DNA of 64,000 nt. Origin: SMWC01 sp045561055. Lineage in GTDB: Bacteria; Pseudomonadota; Gammaproteobacteria; Steroidobacterales; Rariloculaceae. Positions within the stretch are counted from its first letter, which is position 1. Every line of letters begins with the position of its first letter. Of this stretch, positions 34,277-42,586 are shown piece after piece. The DNA is taken from the NCBI GenBank assembly GCA_045561055.1, contig JBJKYL010000010.1, forward strand, positions 248,001 to 312,000. The letters are read 5' to 3'. The notes under the pieces are model-generated. The model was not told the origin of the DNA. It worked only from the letters and a program-made list of their open reading frames with translations, and searched no databases. Both the position numbers and the translations under genes were made by a program.

Positions 34277-35038
34277 TCACCAGCCTATGCTGCGACCTCC
34301 ATCAACCGGAAGTATCTGCCCGGTTACGTAAGGTGCGTCTCTGACGAGAAAGAGAACGGCGGATGCAATATCTTCAGGTCGGCCGGTGCGCTTAAGCGCA
34401 ATCTTGCTGATGATATTCTTTTGCACGTTTTCCGGCATTCCGGACTCGGGCCACATGATGGCGCCGGGTGAGACACCATTGACACGGATCTCTGGGCCGA
34501 GATCCTTTGCGAGTGACCGGGTCAACATTGCCAGCCCTGCCTTAGCAGCGCCGTAAACAGGATGCTCAGATAGCGGCCGCTGCGAGTGGACGTCTACTAT
34601 ATTGATAATGACGCCGTGAGATTTTCGTAGATGTGGTAACGCGGCTTGGCAGAGAAAGAGAGGGGCTTTTAGATTACTACCGAGTAGATCTTCCCAATGA
34701 TCCTCCGTTATGGAACCCAAAGGGGTTGCATAAAAACTCGAAGCGTTGTTGACCAGAATATCAAGGCGTCCAGTCTGTTTTACGATATTTTCGACCAACG
34801 TCGGCAGCGATGCGCTATTTCTGAGATCGCTTTGCACGGCCAACGCAGACTCAGGGCGCAAATTGTTGATTTTTTCGACTAACGTATCAGCGGCCTCTGC
34901 AGAGCGGAAATAATGAACCACGATGTTTGCGCCCGCAGTGTGCAGGCGTTCGACTATGGATGCGCCAATGCGCTGGCCGGCCCCAGTTATTAATGCCCAG
35001 CGTCCCGTTAGGGAAGTATTTTTTTCAGAATTAGACAT
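34277..35038 (-). CDS. Pteridine reductase-type short-chain dehydrogenase
   Basis: NADPH-dependent reductase of 253 residues in the PTR1/FolM group. The cofactor motif ALITGAGQRIGASI (about 15; the RIG is typical of pteridine reductases), the NNASSFY motif (about 93) with the pteridine-reductase style SSFY, the catalytic YGAAKAG (about 163, YxxxK) and the C-terminal TGQILPVDGGRS are clear. It lies convergent to folB-folK, so a role in reducing dihydrobiopterin/dihydrofolate is plausible. Confidence 0.85.
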   Translation of the reverse strand: MSNSEKNTSLTGRWALITGAGQRIGASIVERLHTAGANIVVHYFRSAEAADTLVEKINNLRPESALAVQSDLRNSASLPTLVENIVKQTGRLDILVNNASSFYATPLGSITEDHWEDLLGSNLKAPLFLCQAALPHLRKSHGVIINIVDVHSQRPLSEHPVYGAAKAGLAMLTRSLAKDLGPEIRVNGVSPGAIMWPESGMPENVQKNIISKIALKRTGRPEDIASAVLFLVRDAPYVTGQILPVDGGRSIGW

Positions 35039-35112
35039 CGCTACTCCACCACTTTCTGGTATGCCGTAAGGTTACACTATCCGGGTTTCCAACTTGCTTC
35101 TTGTGGCTAACG

Positions 35113-36243
35113 ATGTCTCTAAATATGCCCGAACCCGATTTGAACGCGCTGGCAGTAAGCGAAAAACTGGCGGCGCGAATTCGTGATGAACTCATTAAAG
35201 AAGGTGGTTGGTTGAGTTTTGATCGCTACATGGACCGGGTGCTATACGAGCCCGGGCTAGGGTATTACAGTGCCGGTAGCGTGAAGTTTGGCCCTTCAGG
35301 CGACTTCATTACCGCACCGGAGATCTCGCCGCTACTGGGACGCGCGCTGGCACGCCAACTATTACCTATGCTAGCGCAGTTGACTGTGCCGGTGATTTTA
35401 GAAATCGGTGCTGGTAGCGGCCGTCTCGCCGCAAGCATTCTAACCGAGCTATCTGATCATATATCGCCGCCTCCTGAGTATCGAATTCTCGAAGTTAGCG
35501 CGGAGCTTAGAGGTAGACAGCGTAGAGAACTTGCGGCGTTTAGTGGACAAGTGAGCTGGTTAGATGAGTTGCCAGCCGATTCCTTCGAGGGACTTATAGT
35601 CGCCAACGAGGTTGTGGATGCGTTTCCCGTTACACGATTCGTTAAGGATAAAAGCGGAGTGCGCATCCTAGGAGTTAGCGGTGAGGGGAAGGGTTTTGCC
35701 TGGGCTGAAGCAGCAGGCGACTCTGCGCTCATCGCAAAGATTAGAGCTCTAGAAGCCCGGCTCGGCCGTCCGTTACCAGTCGGCTACTGCTCAGAGATTT
35801 CATGCCGACTCTCCCCTTGGCTCGCAAGTCTTACTGAGCGCTTGGCTCGGGGTGCACTGTTGATAATCGATTATGGGCTCGTTGAACATGAGTACTATCA
35901 TCCGTCGCGGAGTGAAGGAACACTCATTTGCCACTATCGGCATCGTGCTCATACGGACCCGTTTCTGTATCCCGGGTTGCAGGATATAAGTGCCTGGGTA
36001 GATTTTAGCGCCTGTGCGTCAGCAGCGGCCCATGCAGGTTTGACAGTTGCCGGATTTACAACGCAAGGGCAATTTCTAGTTGAATTGTTGGAACCCTCCA
36101 GTATGCCCTTCACTGTAAGGCAAGCGCAGGCTTTTAAAACATTAGTGCTCCCAGGTGAGATGGGTGAGCGCTTCAAGCTTTTGCTTTTAACAAAGGGTAT
36201 CGAGGGAGCATTACCTGGCAGAGATTTCCGAGACCGGCTCTGA
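35113..36243 (+). CDS. SAM-dependent methyltransferase, NDUFAF7/DUF185 family
   Basis: 376 residues if started at the ATG at 35113; a TTG at 35101 and an ATG at 35125 are alternatives and none has a clear ribosome site. N-terminal FDRYMDRVLYEPGLGYYSAG and the Gly-rich SAM site PVILEIGAGSGRLAASI (about 96) mark the family, as do FITAPEISPLLGRALARQL and VANEVVDAFPV. The mitochondrial member methylates an arginine of complex I. A complex I NDUFA9-like gene occurs 4 kb away, but no nuo genes are in the window. Confidence 0.86.
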   Translation: MSLNMPEPDLNALAVSEKLAARIRDELIKEGGWLSFDRYMDRVLYEPGLGYYSAGSVKFGPSGDFITAPEISPLLGRALARQLLPMLAQLTVPVILEIGAGSGRLAASILTELSDHISPPPEYRILEVSAELRGRQRRELAAFSGQVSWLDELPADSFEGLIVANEVVDAFPVTRFVKDKSGVRILGVSGEGKGFAWAEAAGDSALIAKIRALEARLGRPLPVGYCSEISCRLSPWLASLTERLARGALLIIDYGLVEHEYYHPSRSEGTLICHYRHRAHTDPFLYPGLQDISAWVDFSACASAAAHAGLTVAGFTTQGQFLVELLEPSSMPFTVRQAQAFKTLVLPGEMGERFKLLLLTKGIEGALPGRDFRDRL

Positions 36244-36307
36244 TTGCATTCTTGCCGCGGAGTAACTGGTACCATCGGTAGGCTTATTCTCTAATTAAGG
36301 GCCGCGC

Positions 36308-37096
36308 TTGAATTTGGATCCTGTTCAACTTTTTGTATTGGCAGTGCTGCAGGGGCTAACTGAATTTTTGCCAATCTCGAGTTCGGGTCATCTGATACTC
36401 GTACCAGCCTTATTGAACTGGGATGATCAGGGGCTTGGTTTCGACATTGCCGTACACGTTGGTTCGCTAAGCGCTATCCTAATCTATTTTCGCCGTGATC
36501 TGCGAGAGCTCGGCCTAGCGCTTTTCCAGTTTAACCATCGTGACTCGCGTTTCGCTTGGTCGATTATTGTCGCGACGATACCTTTGGGGCTTGGAGGTCT
36601 TTTGTTGGGAGGGGTTGTCGAGAGTTCACTGCGAACGCCGGGGGTTATTGCTGCAGCTATGGGCGCTTTCGGTTTTGTGCTTTGGATGGCAGATGCCTAT
36701 GGGCGGGGTTGCCGTAATGAATATGAACTCGGCTGGCGCGATATTTTCCTCATTGGTTGTAGCCAGGCGTTGGCGCTGATCCCTGGGGCGTCTCGCTCGG
36801 GAGTCACAATGACGATGGGTCTAATGTTAGGTCTGAGCAGGGCCGCAGCAGCAAGGTTTAGTTTTCTTTTGTCTGTGCCGGCCATTTCAGCTGCCGGTTT
36901 GTGGCAGATAATTGAGTTCGCTGGCCAGTCGGAGCCCTTACCTTGGCTCTCTCTTGCTGCTACGGCCTTGATTTCGGGGATGACGGCGCTCCTTGCAATA
37001 GCGGCGTTTCTTCGGCTTATAGAGCGTGTAGGCATGTTAGTTTTTGCTGCCTATCGCGTGGTGCTCGCCGGGACGATCGTTTATGTATTCATTTAG
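36308..37096 (+). CDS. uppP: Undecaprenyl-diphosphatase (bacitracin resistance)
   Basis: Membrane phosphatase recycling the undecaprenyl carrier for cell-wall synthesis. 262 residues, eight transmembrane helices. A TTG start gives MNLDPVQLFVLAVLQGLTEFLPISSSGHLIL, containing the conserved active-site blocks GLTEFLPISSSGH and, near 157, PGASRSGVTM. Confidence 0.95.
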   Translation: MNLDPVQLFVLAVLQGLTEFLPISSSGHLILVPALLNWDDQGLGFDIAVHVGSLSAILIYFRRDLRELGLALFQFNHRDSRFAWSIIVATIPLGLGGLLLGGVVESSLRTPGVIAAAMGAFGFVLWMADAYGRGCRNEYELGWRDIFLIGCSQALALIPGASRSGVTMTMGLMLGLSRAAAARFSFLLSVPAISAAGLWQIIEFAGQSEPLPWLSLAATALISGMTALLAIAAFLRLIERVGMLVFAAYRVVLAGTIVYVFI

Positions 37097-37214
37097 TTAC
37101 CTTACGTGAATACACCTTCCATTTTCTTATCGCACGGACTTTGAGCTAAGCATCGGCCGCAGTAGCGACGATTTTTTGGATCTCGGGAGAGATGCTACTG
37201 ATATATATTGGTGG

Positions 37215-38438
37215 TTAACTGAAGTCTTCCAAAGCCTTGCCGATCGCAGCGAGTCGTTGTTGCCTAATTACTTCTCCAAGTTCGCGCCCCTGCGCGGTCG
37301 CAGCGAGAATTTTAGTGTCTACTTTTAACGCAGCCATTAGTGCATGTTCTAGCCGTCTCCGTTGCGGATAATCTTTTTCCTCGAGTCCTTTCCGCCCCCG
37401 AGCGTCAGCCTCGCAGGCGATTAGCAATGCTTCGAAACGCTCTGGTCTACGGATGCCGTCCACGGCTTCGAACAGCTTCAGCACGGTGCTTGGGCGTAAT
37501 TCGTCGGCCCGATGAACTACGCCGTGATATCTTGCGACGGCGCAGGCGAGTTCTTTATGGCGGCGCGGCACTGGGAATCGATTGCAGAACACGTCCAGAA
37601 GCTCGACTGACCGGCACCCATGCCCTGTATGCTGGGGTAAAATATCCTTCGGCGTTGTCGCTTTGCCGAGGTCGTGAGTGAGTGCGGCAAAGCGTACGGC
37701 AGAGTCTGCGGACAGTCGAGCGGCCATCCGGACGCACATAAGTGTGTGGATGCCGGTGTCGACCTCAGGGTGCCAACGCGGTGGCTGCGGGATGCCGAAT
37801 AACGCGTTGATCTCGGGAAACACCGCTCCGAGAGCGCCACACTCGCGCAACGTTTCGAAATAGATGTCGGGGCGGTCTTCAGCGAGCGCCTTCTCAGTCT
37901 CCTGCCAGACCCGTTCGGGTCGAAGTGCATCCATTTCTCCGGCGGCAACCATATTAATCATGAGTTTCATCGTCGTCGGCGCAATCGTGAAAGAGAGTCT
38001 GCTGAGTCGCGATGCGAATCGCGCAACGCGGAGTATTCTCAGTGGATCTTCCGAGAACGCTGGCGAAGTATGGCGAAGTATTCGCGCGTCTATGTCGTGT
38101 TGGCCACCGAAGGGATCGACGATGCGGCCGTCCTTGTCTCGTGCCATTGCGTTTATTGTCAGATCGCGTCTGCCGAGATCTTCCTCGAGACTGACATCAG
38201 GCGAGATATCGAACGTGAAGCCGTGGTAGCCAGCGCCTACGCTTTGCTCGGTGCGCGCCAGAGCGTACTCTTCTCCGCTGTGTGGATGAAGGTAGACAGG
38301 AAAATCCTTACCTACTTGCCGATAACCAAGGCGCCGAAGTTCCTCCGCACTACTACCTACCACGACCCAGTCACGTTCGGTAACCGGCTCGTTTAGCAAC
38401 GAGTCGCGAACCGCTCCACCTACCTCAAAGATGTCCAT
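37215..38438 (-). CDS. cca: Multifunctional CCA-adding protein (tRNA nucleotidyltransferase with HD domain)
   Basis: Adds or repairs the CCA end of tRNAs. 407 residues, the class II bacterial size. The nucleotidyltransferase motifs VGGAVRDSLL (about 6) and RRDLTINAMARD (about 88) are present, and the C-terminal HD phosphohydrolase domain has THDLGK (about 254) and HTGHGCRS, typical of gammaproteobacterial Cca with 2',3'-cyclic phosphodiesterase and phosphatase activity. Confidence 0.95.
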   Translation of the reverse strand: MDIFEVGGAVRDSLLNEPVTERDWVVVGSSAEELRRLGYRQVGKDFPVYLHPHSGEEYALARTEQSVGAGYHGFTFDISPDVSLEEDLGRRDLTINAMARDKDGRIVDPFGGQHDIDARILRHTSPAFSEDPLRILRVARFASRLSRLSFTIAPTTMKLMINMVAAGEMDALRPERVWQETEKALAEDRPDIYFETLRECGALGAVFPEINALFGIPQPPRWHPEVDTGIHTLMCVRMAARLSADSAVRFAALTHDLGKATTPKDILPQHTGHGCRSVELLDVFCNRFPVPRRHKELACAVARYHGVVHRADELRPSTVLKLFEAVDGIRRPERFEALLIACEADARGRKGLEEKDYPQRRRLEHALMAALKVDTKILAATAQGRELGEVIRQQRLAAIGKALEDFS

Positions 38439-38482
38439 ATCGGCATCATACCGCAGGCTTAGACCGTGCTATTGTCTGCTGA

Positions 38483-39538
38483 ATGCGATTGTCTCTCTTA
38501 TTCTGCATGCTTTTGATCGGCGTAACCCTGATCTCTGGTTGCGCATTGCCTTACTACTGGCAGGCTGCGGCTGGGCAGCTCGAGTTGTTAGGGCAACGCG
38601 TGCCAATCTCTGAAGCACTCGCCGATCCGGAACAGAGAGAGGCGATCCGGACTGCTCTTCGGTATGCGGCGGATATTCGTGAATTCGCGGTTTCAGAACT
38701 TAGCCTACCTGACAATGATAGTTATCGAAGCTATGTTGATCTCGGTCGCTCGTACGTGGTTTGGAATGTGATCGCCGCAGATGAATTTTCTATCGATGCT
38801 CGACAGTGGTGCTTCCCGATAGCTGGTTGCGTTACCTATCGCGGTTATTTCGATGAAGCTGCTGCCAACCGTTATGCTGCAAGGCTTAGCACGCAAGGGC
38901 TCGATACGTATGTTACTGGTGTAAGCGCATATTCGACGTTAGGTTATCTCTCGGATCCGATTCTTAACACCATGTTGACTAGTGGGAAATTTTATATTGC
39001 GAGAGTCATCTTTCATGAGCTCGCACACCAGCGTTTTTATATATCTGGTGATACTGAACTGAACGAGGCATTTGCGTCAGCTATAGAAGAATATGGTGTT
39101 CAACGATGGCTATCGCATACAGGTGACCAGCAGGGGCTTAAGGCGTACCAAAAACAGCAGAGCAGACGCCAAGATTTTTTCCGTCTAGTTACCGATCAAC
39201 AGGCTAGGCTGCGGGAAATTTATGCGGCTCCTATTACGCTCGATGAAATGCGCTATGCGAAAAGCGTGGCTTTCGCAGTTCTAGTTACGGAGTATGAGAA
39301 CGTGCGTCGTTCCTGGGGGAACTCGGTAGATTATGAGAGCTGGTTCTTGACGCCGCTCAACAACGCTAAGATCGCTTCGGTAACAGCCTACAGTAAATGG
39401 TTACCTAATTTGCGTTTTTACTTAAATCAGCACGGACTAGAGGCGTTCTATACTGAGATGGCTCATTTGGCGGAGCTTCCGGGACCGGAACGCGCGTTGC
39501 GGGTCGCGTCCTACTCAGCGACCATTTCTTTGCCGTAA
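38483..39538 (+). CDS. Predicted zinc aminopeptidase lipoprotein (COG4324)
   Basis: 351-residue lipoprotein. The signal peptide ends in the lipobox LISGC (Cys near 20), followed by ALPYYWQAAAGQLELL, the family opening. The zinc motif HELAHQRFYISGDTELNEAFA (about 178) gives HExxH and the downstream Glu ligand (E after about 19 residues). Classed as a predicted aminopeptidase; activity not demonstrated to my knowledge. The 3' end overlaps the convergent NDUFA9-like gene by 24 bases. Confidence 0.87.
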   Translation: MRLSLLFCMLLIGVTLISGCALPYYWQAAAGQLELLGQRVPISEALADPEQREAIRTALRYAADIREFAVSELSLPDNDSYRSYVDLGRSYVVWNVIAADEFSIDARQWCFPIAGCVTYRGYFDEAAANRYAARLSTQGLDTYVTGVSAYSTLGYLSDPILNTMLTSGKFYIARVIFHELAHQRFYISGDTELNEAFASAIEEYGVQRWLSHTGDQQGLKAYQKQQSRRQDFFRLVTDQQARLREIYAAPITLDEMRYAKSVAFAVLVTEYENVRRSWGNSVDYESWFLTPLNNAKIASVTAYSKWLPNLRFYLNQHGLEAFYTEMAHLAELPGPERALRVASYSATISLP

Positions 39539-40489
39539 CAGCGCTAGTCGTTTCTGGTTGTCCTGATGAGCTAGGTAGTAGGGCATAATGGTACTCATCG
39601 AAGTAGGGATCAGACCTAATGTGGTGAGGCCGTTCTCCGTACCGATGCTACTGACCGCCATAGAGCGGTAGTTATCTATCGTGAATATCTTCCCAGGAAC
39701 GGCGTAGTCCAGGAACCAAGCCTGAATTTTCGACAGGCGGTCTGGAAGCGGAATTATTCGGCGTTTTAGTTTGAGAATCTGGGCAATTTCAGCCACGATT
39801 TCTTGTAAGGAATACTCCTCAGGTCCGTATAACTGATAGGTACGGTTGTAGGCAGCGTGATTTTCTAAAGCGCAACAGACGGCATTAGCCACATCAACAA
39901 CATAAACTGGGGCGAAACGTGTATAGGGCCTGGCAAGTGGCAGAAACGGACTTAAACGGAGCATCTGTGCAAAGCGATTGATGAAACTATCATCGGGGCC
40001 GAAGATCGCCGACGGTTGAAAAATTATCCAGCTAAGTTCGTCGCCGCAAAGATTTTTCAGGGCCTGCTCAGCAGCTCCCTTGCTGCGAAGATAGTGGCTT
40101 GGTCCAGTTTCGGCATTCGCCTTCAACGCACTCATTTGTAGAAGAAGAGGAATGTTGTTGTCCTGGCAGGCTGTGATGAGCTTTTCGACGAGCTGGACAT
40201 GTGTCCTGTAAAATTCTCTACCGTCGCGACCTTTTTCGTTCAGGATGCCAATTAGGTTGATGACTGCGTCTGCACCGGAAACTATGTCCCGCAACGCCGA
40301 CTCATCATGTACGTCGGCGTTGATGATCTCGATACCGGGAAGGACTAGCAGGTTGCGTGCCCGCTGCCGGTTACGCGTCGGTATGCGGACAGAGTTGCCT
40401 TTTTGAACCAGCCGGCTAGCAATTTCTCGGCCGACGAAGCCTGTTCCTCCCAGGATACATATGGTTCGTAAAGAAGATTTTGAGGTCAT
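39515..40489 (-). CDS. Complex I NDUFA9 subunit-like NAD(P)-binding protein
   Basis: Atypical short-chain dehydrogenase of 324 residues. The nucleotide-binding motif CILGGTGFVGREIASRL (about 11) and the segments VINLIGIL, LLQMSALKA and YLRSKGAAEQAL (YxxxK) mark the family shared with mitochondrial NDUFA9. Bacterial members are probably quinone- or NADPH-sensing reductases; no complex I genes are nearby. Confidence 0.85.
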   Translation of the reverse strand: MTSKSSLRTICILGGTGFVGREIASRLVQKGNSVRIPTRNRQRARNLLVLPGIEIINADVHDESALRDIVSGADAVINLIGILNEKGRDGREFYRTHVQLVEKLITACQDNNIPLLLQMSALKANAETGPSHYLRSKGAAEQALKNLCGDELSWIIFQPSAIFGPDDSFINRFAQMLRLSPFLPLARPYTRFAPVYVVDVANAVCCALENHAAYNRTYQLYGPEEYSLQEIVAEIAQILKLKRRIIPLPDRLSKIQAWFLDYAVPGKIFTIDNYRSMAVSSIGTENGLTTLGLIPTSMSTIMPYYLAHQDNQKRLALLRQRNGR

Positions 40490-40569
40490 GGAGCACTTTC
40501 AGGTTCAAACAGGTACACAATAAAGGTGCGGTAGTACGAGTTCGAACAATGGGTTTGGCAGAGAGGTTG

Positions 40570-41964
40570 TTAGCGCATCAAGATTAGTACGCCGCGGTTT
40601 CCCCGTTGGACTTGTAAGATTACAGAGCGCGCTGACGAAATAATATCAATAGTTTGTGCGAGTGATTGCACGCGTTGGCGATTGACATGAGTGATAATGT
40701 CATTACTTTGAAGTCCGCGCAGCGCGGCCGGACTTCCGGGCTGAACCTCGGACACGAGCAATCCAGCGATTCCGGTACGGTTATCGTTGCTTGTCGCGAA
40801 CTCAGCGCCTTCGAACACCGGGTCCACTTCGGCCAGTCTTTGTAATGGCTCCACGGGAGGGGAAACTGCTTCGCCAAGAACTGCCGTGATTCTCTGTTCG
40901 CTTCCGTTACGAATTACGCCTACTTCCACAGTATCGCCGGGGCGACGAAGCCCAATGGTATTGCGCAATGAGCCCGCATCTGAGACCGGCTGATCGTCAA
41001 CGCTGACGATAACGTCGCCGATTTCGAGGCCGGCGTTCTCAGCTGCCGAATTATTCGTAACGAGTGTTATGAGAGCGCCTGAAGTTGCCTCAAGGTCATA
41101 ATCTTCCGCGATCTCAGGCGTGACTGTCGCGATGTTGACCCCGAGTAGGCCACGACTAACGCTACCGAATGAGATAAGTTGATCCATGACGTTGCGTGCC
41201 ATGTTGACGGGTATCGCGAAGCCGATCCCAATATTGCCGCCGCTCCCGGACAAAATAGCTGAGTTTATACCCACAAGCTCGCCGTTGAGGCTAATCAATG
41301 CGCCTCCGGAATTTCCAGGGTTTATGGAAGCGTCTGTCTGTATAAAATCCTCGTAGCCCTCCGGATTTATACCCGTGCGGCCGAGACCACTGACTATTCC
41401 GGACGTTACGGTGTGTTGCAAGCCGAAAGGGTTACCGATCGCGAGAACGAAGTCGCCAACGCGGATAACCTCAGAATCTCCGAGCCGAATCTCGATAAGG
41501 TTTTCAGGTTCGACCTGAAGAACCGCAATATCCGAACCAGGATCTGAACCGACAACTGTTGCTTCTAAGCTACGATTATCAACGAGCGTTACTGTGATTT
41601 CGTCGGCATTGTCAATGACGTGATGATTAGTAAGGATATAACCTTCACTGGCGTCGACGATTACACCGGATCCCGCGCTTTCAAAATCCCGCTGTTGGTT
41701 GGGGGGTAAGAAGCGCCGGAAGAATGGATCCTGTGAGAGTGAATTTCCAATCTCGACACTGCCGCTGACGGAGATATTAACAACGGCAGGACCGACTTCT
41801 TCAATAAGCGGCGCCAGTGTCGGGGTGTCTGGATTAACGAACATTTGCGCTACCGCGCTAGAGGCAGGAACCAGCACTGTTGCCGAAGCCACACTTAGTG
41901 CAAGCATTACGCTAAGGGTAAGGCTGTTATTTATTTGTTGGTTTTGAAGTCTATTACTCATCAA
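40570..41964 (-). CDS. degQ: Periplasmic serine protease/chaperone of the DegP/DegQ (HtrA) family
   Basis: 464 residues. Signal peptide at 1-40 (ends SSAVAQ), trypsin-like domain with His in LTNHHVIDNA (about 114), Asp in SDIAVLQV (about 144) and Ser in NPGNSGGALI (about 218), followed by two PDZ domains (about 265-360 and 375-460). The long Q-linker insert of DegP is only partly present (QDPFFRRFLPPNQQRDFESAG), closer to DegQ/MucD. A 262-base stretch upstream holds no recognisable sigma-E box. Confidence 0.9.
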   Translation of the reverse strand: MMSNRLQNQQINNSLTLSVMLALSVASATVLVPASSAVAQMFVNPDTPTLAPLIEEVGPAVVNISVSGSVEIGNSLSQDPFFRRFLPPNQQRDFESAGSGVIVDASEGYILTNHHVIDNADEITVTLVDNRSLEATVVGSDPGSDIAVLQVEPENLIEIRLGDSEVIRVGDFVLAIGNPFGLQHTVTSGIVSGLGRTGINPEGYEDFIQTDASINPGNSGGALISLNGELVGINSAILSGSGGNIGIGFAIPVNMARNVMDQLISFGSVSRGLLGVNIATVTPEIAEDYDLEATSGALITLVTNNSAAENAGLEIGDVIVSVDDQPVSDAGSLRNTIGLRRPGDTVEVGVIRNGSEQRITAVLGEAVSPPVEPLQRLAEVDPVFEGAEFATSNDNRTGIAGLLVSEVQPGSPAALRGLQSNDIITHVNRQRVQSLAQTIDIISSARSVILQVQRGNRGVLILMR

Positions 41965-42226
41965 TTGTTTCTCGCATAACGGGGTTACTAGCTAGCATTC
42001 AGACAAAAAATCATCATGTGTTTTTTCTTAAGATAAACGTCATTTTAATAGCAGCTGATGATACTAGGGTCACCAGCGAGGAAATATTCCTTATCGTTAA
42101 CTCTAGGTTGCAGTTTCCTAGTTGACATTGAAATGGGGTTTAAACGGGAACTTTTCAAGTGACCAAGGGATGGGGAAACCTGTGTATTTCTTGTAGGTCG
42201 ACAGGGGATATAGCGAGGATAAGTTG

Positions 42227-42242
42227 ACACAATATATAGTGT
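42227..42242. promoter_or_regulatory. NrdR box 1 upstream of nrdJ
   Basis: ACACAATATATAGTGT agrees with the NrdR consensus acaCwAtATaTwGtgt at every position. NrdR represses ribonucleotide reductase genes when dATP is high. It lies 345 bases before the nrdJa start, well upstream of the best -35/-10 pair, so it may belong to a more distal promoter. Confidence 0.8.
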
Positions 42243-42361
42243 TCAGTGACTTAACGAATTTTTTGGTTAGGAAAAAAAATATTTTCGACAAAATTTATAT
42301 TATTTTAATAAGTATTTGTTTTTTAAGTATAAATAGACTCGATCTAATTTGCTGTTAACTC

Positions 42362-42390
42362 TTGACAGGAGTGCCCGGGCGTCCTAATCT
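42362..42390 (+). promoter_or_regulatory. Sigma-70 promoter of nrdJ
   Basis: TTGACA (42362-42367), a 17-base spacer and TAATCT (42385-42390) form a near-consensus promoter. The start of transcription would be about 42397, just before the second NrdR box, with a leader of about 190 bases ahead of the nrdJa ATG. Confidence 0.75.
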
Positions 42391-42402
42391 ACGGATCCTT
42401 CA

Positions 42403-42418
42403 ACACAATATCTTGTGG
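42403..42418. promoter_or_regulatory. NrdR box 2 upstream of nrdJ
   Basis: ACACAATATCTTGTGG is a near-match to the NrdR consensus, differing at two positions. It covers about +6 to +21 of the predicted transcript, a position where a repressor would block initiation or escape. Its distance from box 1 is 176 bp centre to centre, whereas NrdR boxes usually come about 30 bp apart. Confidence 0.7.
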
Positions 42419-42515
42419 TGAAGAAATTTGCTGGTTGAGGCTGAAACGGGCAGTTTTATGTGTGGCCTGAGGGGTACTATTACGCGCTAAAAACTACGAT
42501 GGCTAAAATCAGTGG

Positions 42516-42538
42516 AGGCGGAGGTACCGCCTGTTTTT
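42516..42538 (+). terminator. Intrinsic-terminator-like hairpin inside the nrdJ leader (candidate attenuator)
   Basis: AGGCGG-AGGTA-CCGCCT followed by G and five T, a perfect 6-bp stem with a T-run, placed 49 bases before the nrdJa ATG and about 120 bases after the predicted transcription start. This is where an attenuation terminator would be expected. No B12 box is recognisable in the leader. Confidence 0.6.
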
Positions 42539-42553
42539 CTGATCAGCCGATGT

Positions 42554-42575
42554 CTTGCGCTAAAGCAAGGAGGGG
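42554..42575 (+). promoter_or_regulatory. Hairpin overlapping the nrdJa ribosome-binding site
   Basis: CTTGC-GCTAAA-GCAAG (42554-42569) forms a 5-bp stem whose last bases AAG are the start of the ribosome site AAGGAGGGG (42567-42575). Folding would partly hide that site; the site lies 11 bases before the ATG at 42587 and decides this start over the in-frame GTG at 42512, which lies before and inside the leader hairpin. Confidence 0.5.
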
Positions 42576-42586
42576 ATTACACGATA

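Noticed and set aside
42397..42586. Cobalamin riboswitch in the nrdJ leader
   Set aside because: No recognisable B12 box (GCCACTG-type core) or the long multi-helix architecture within 190 bases.
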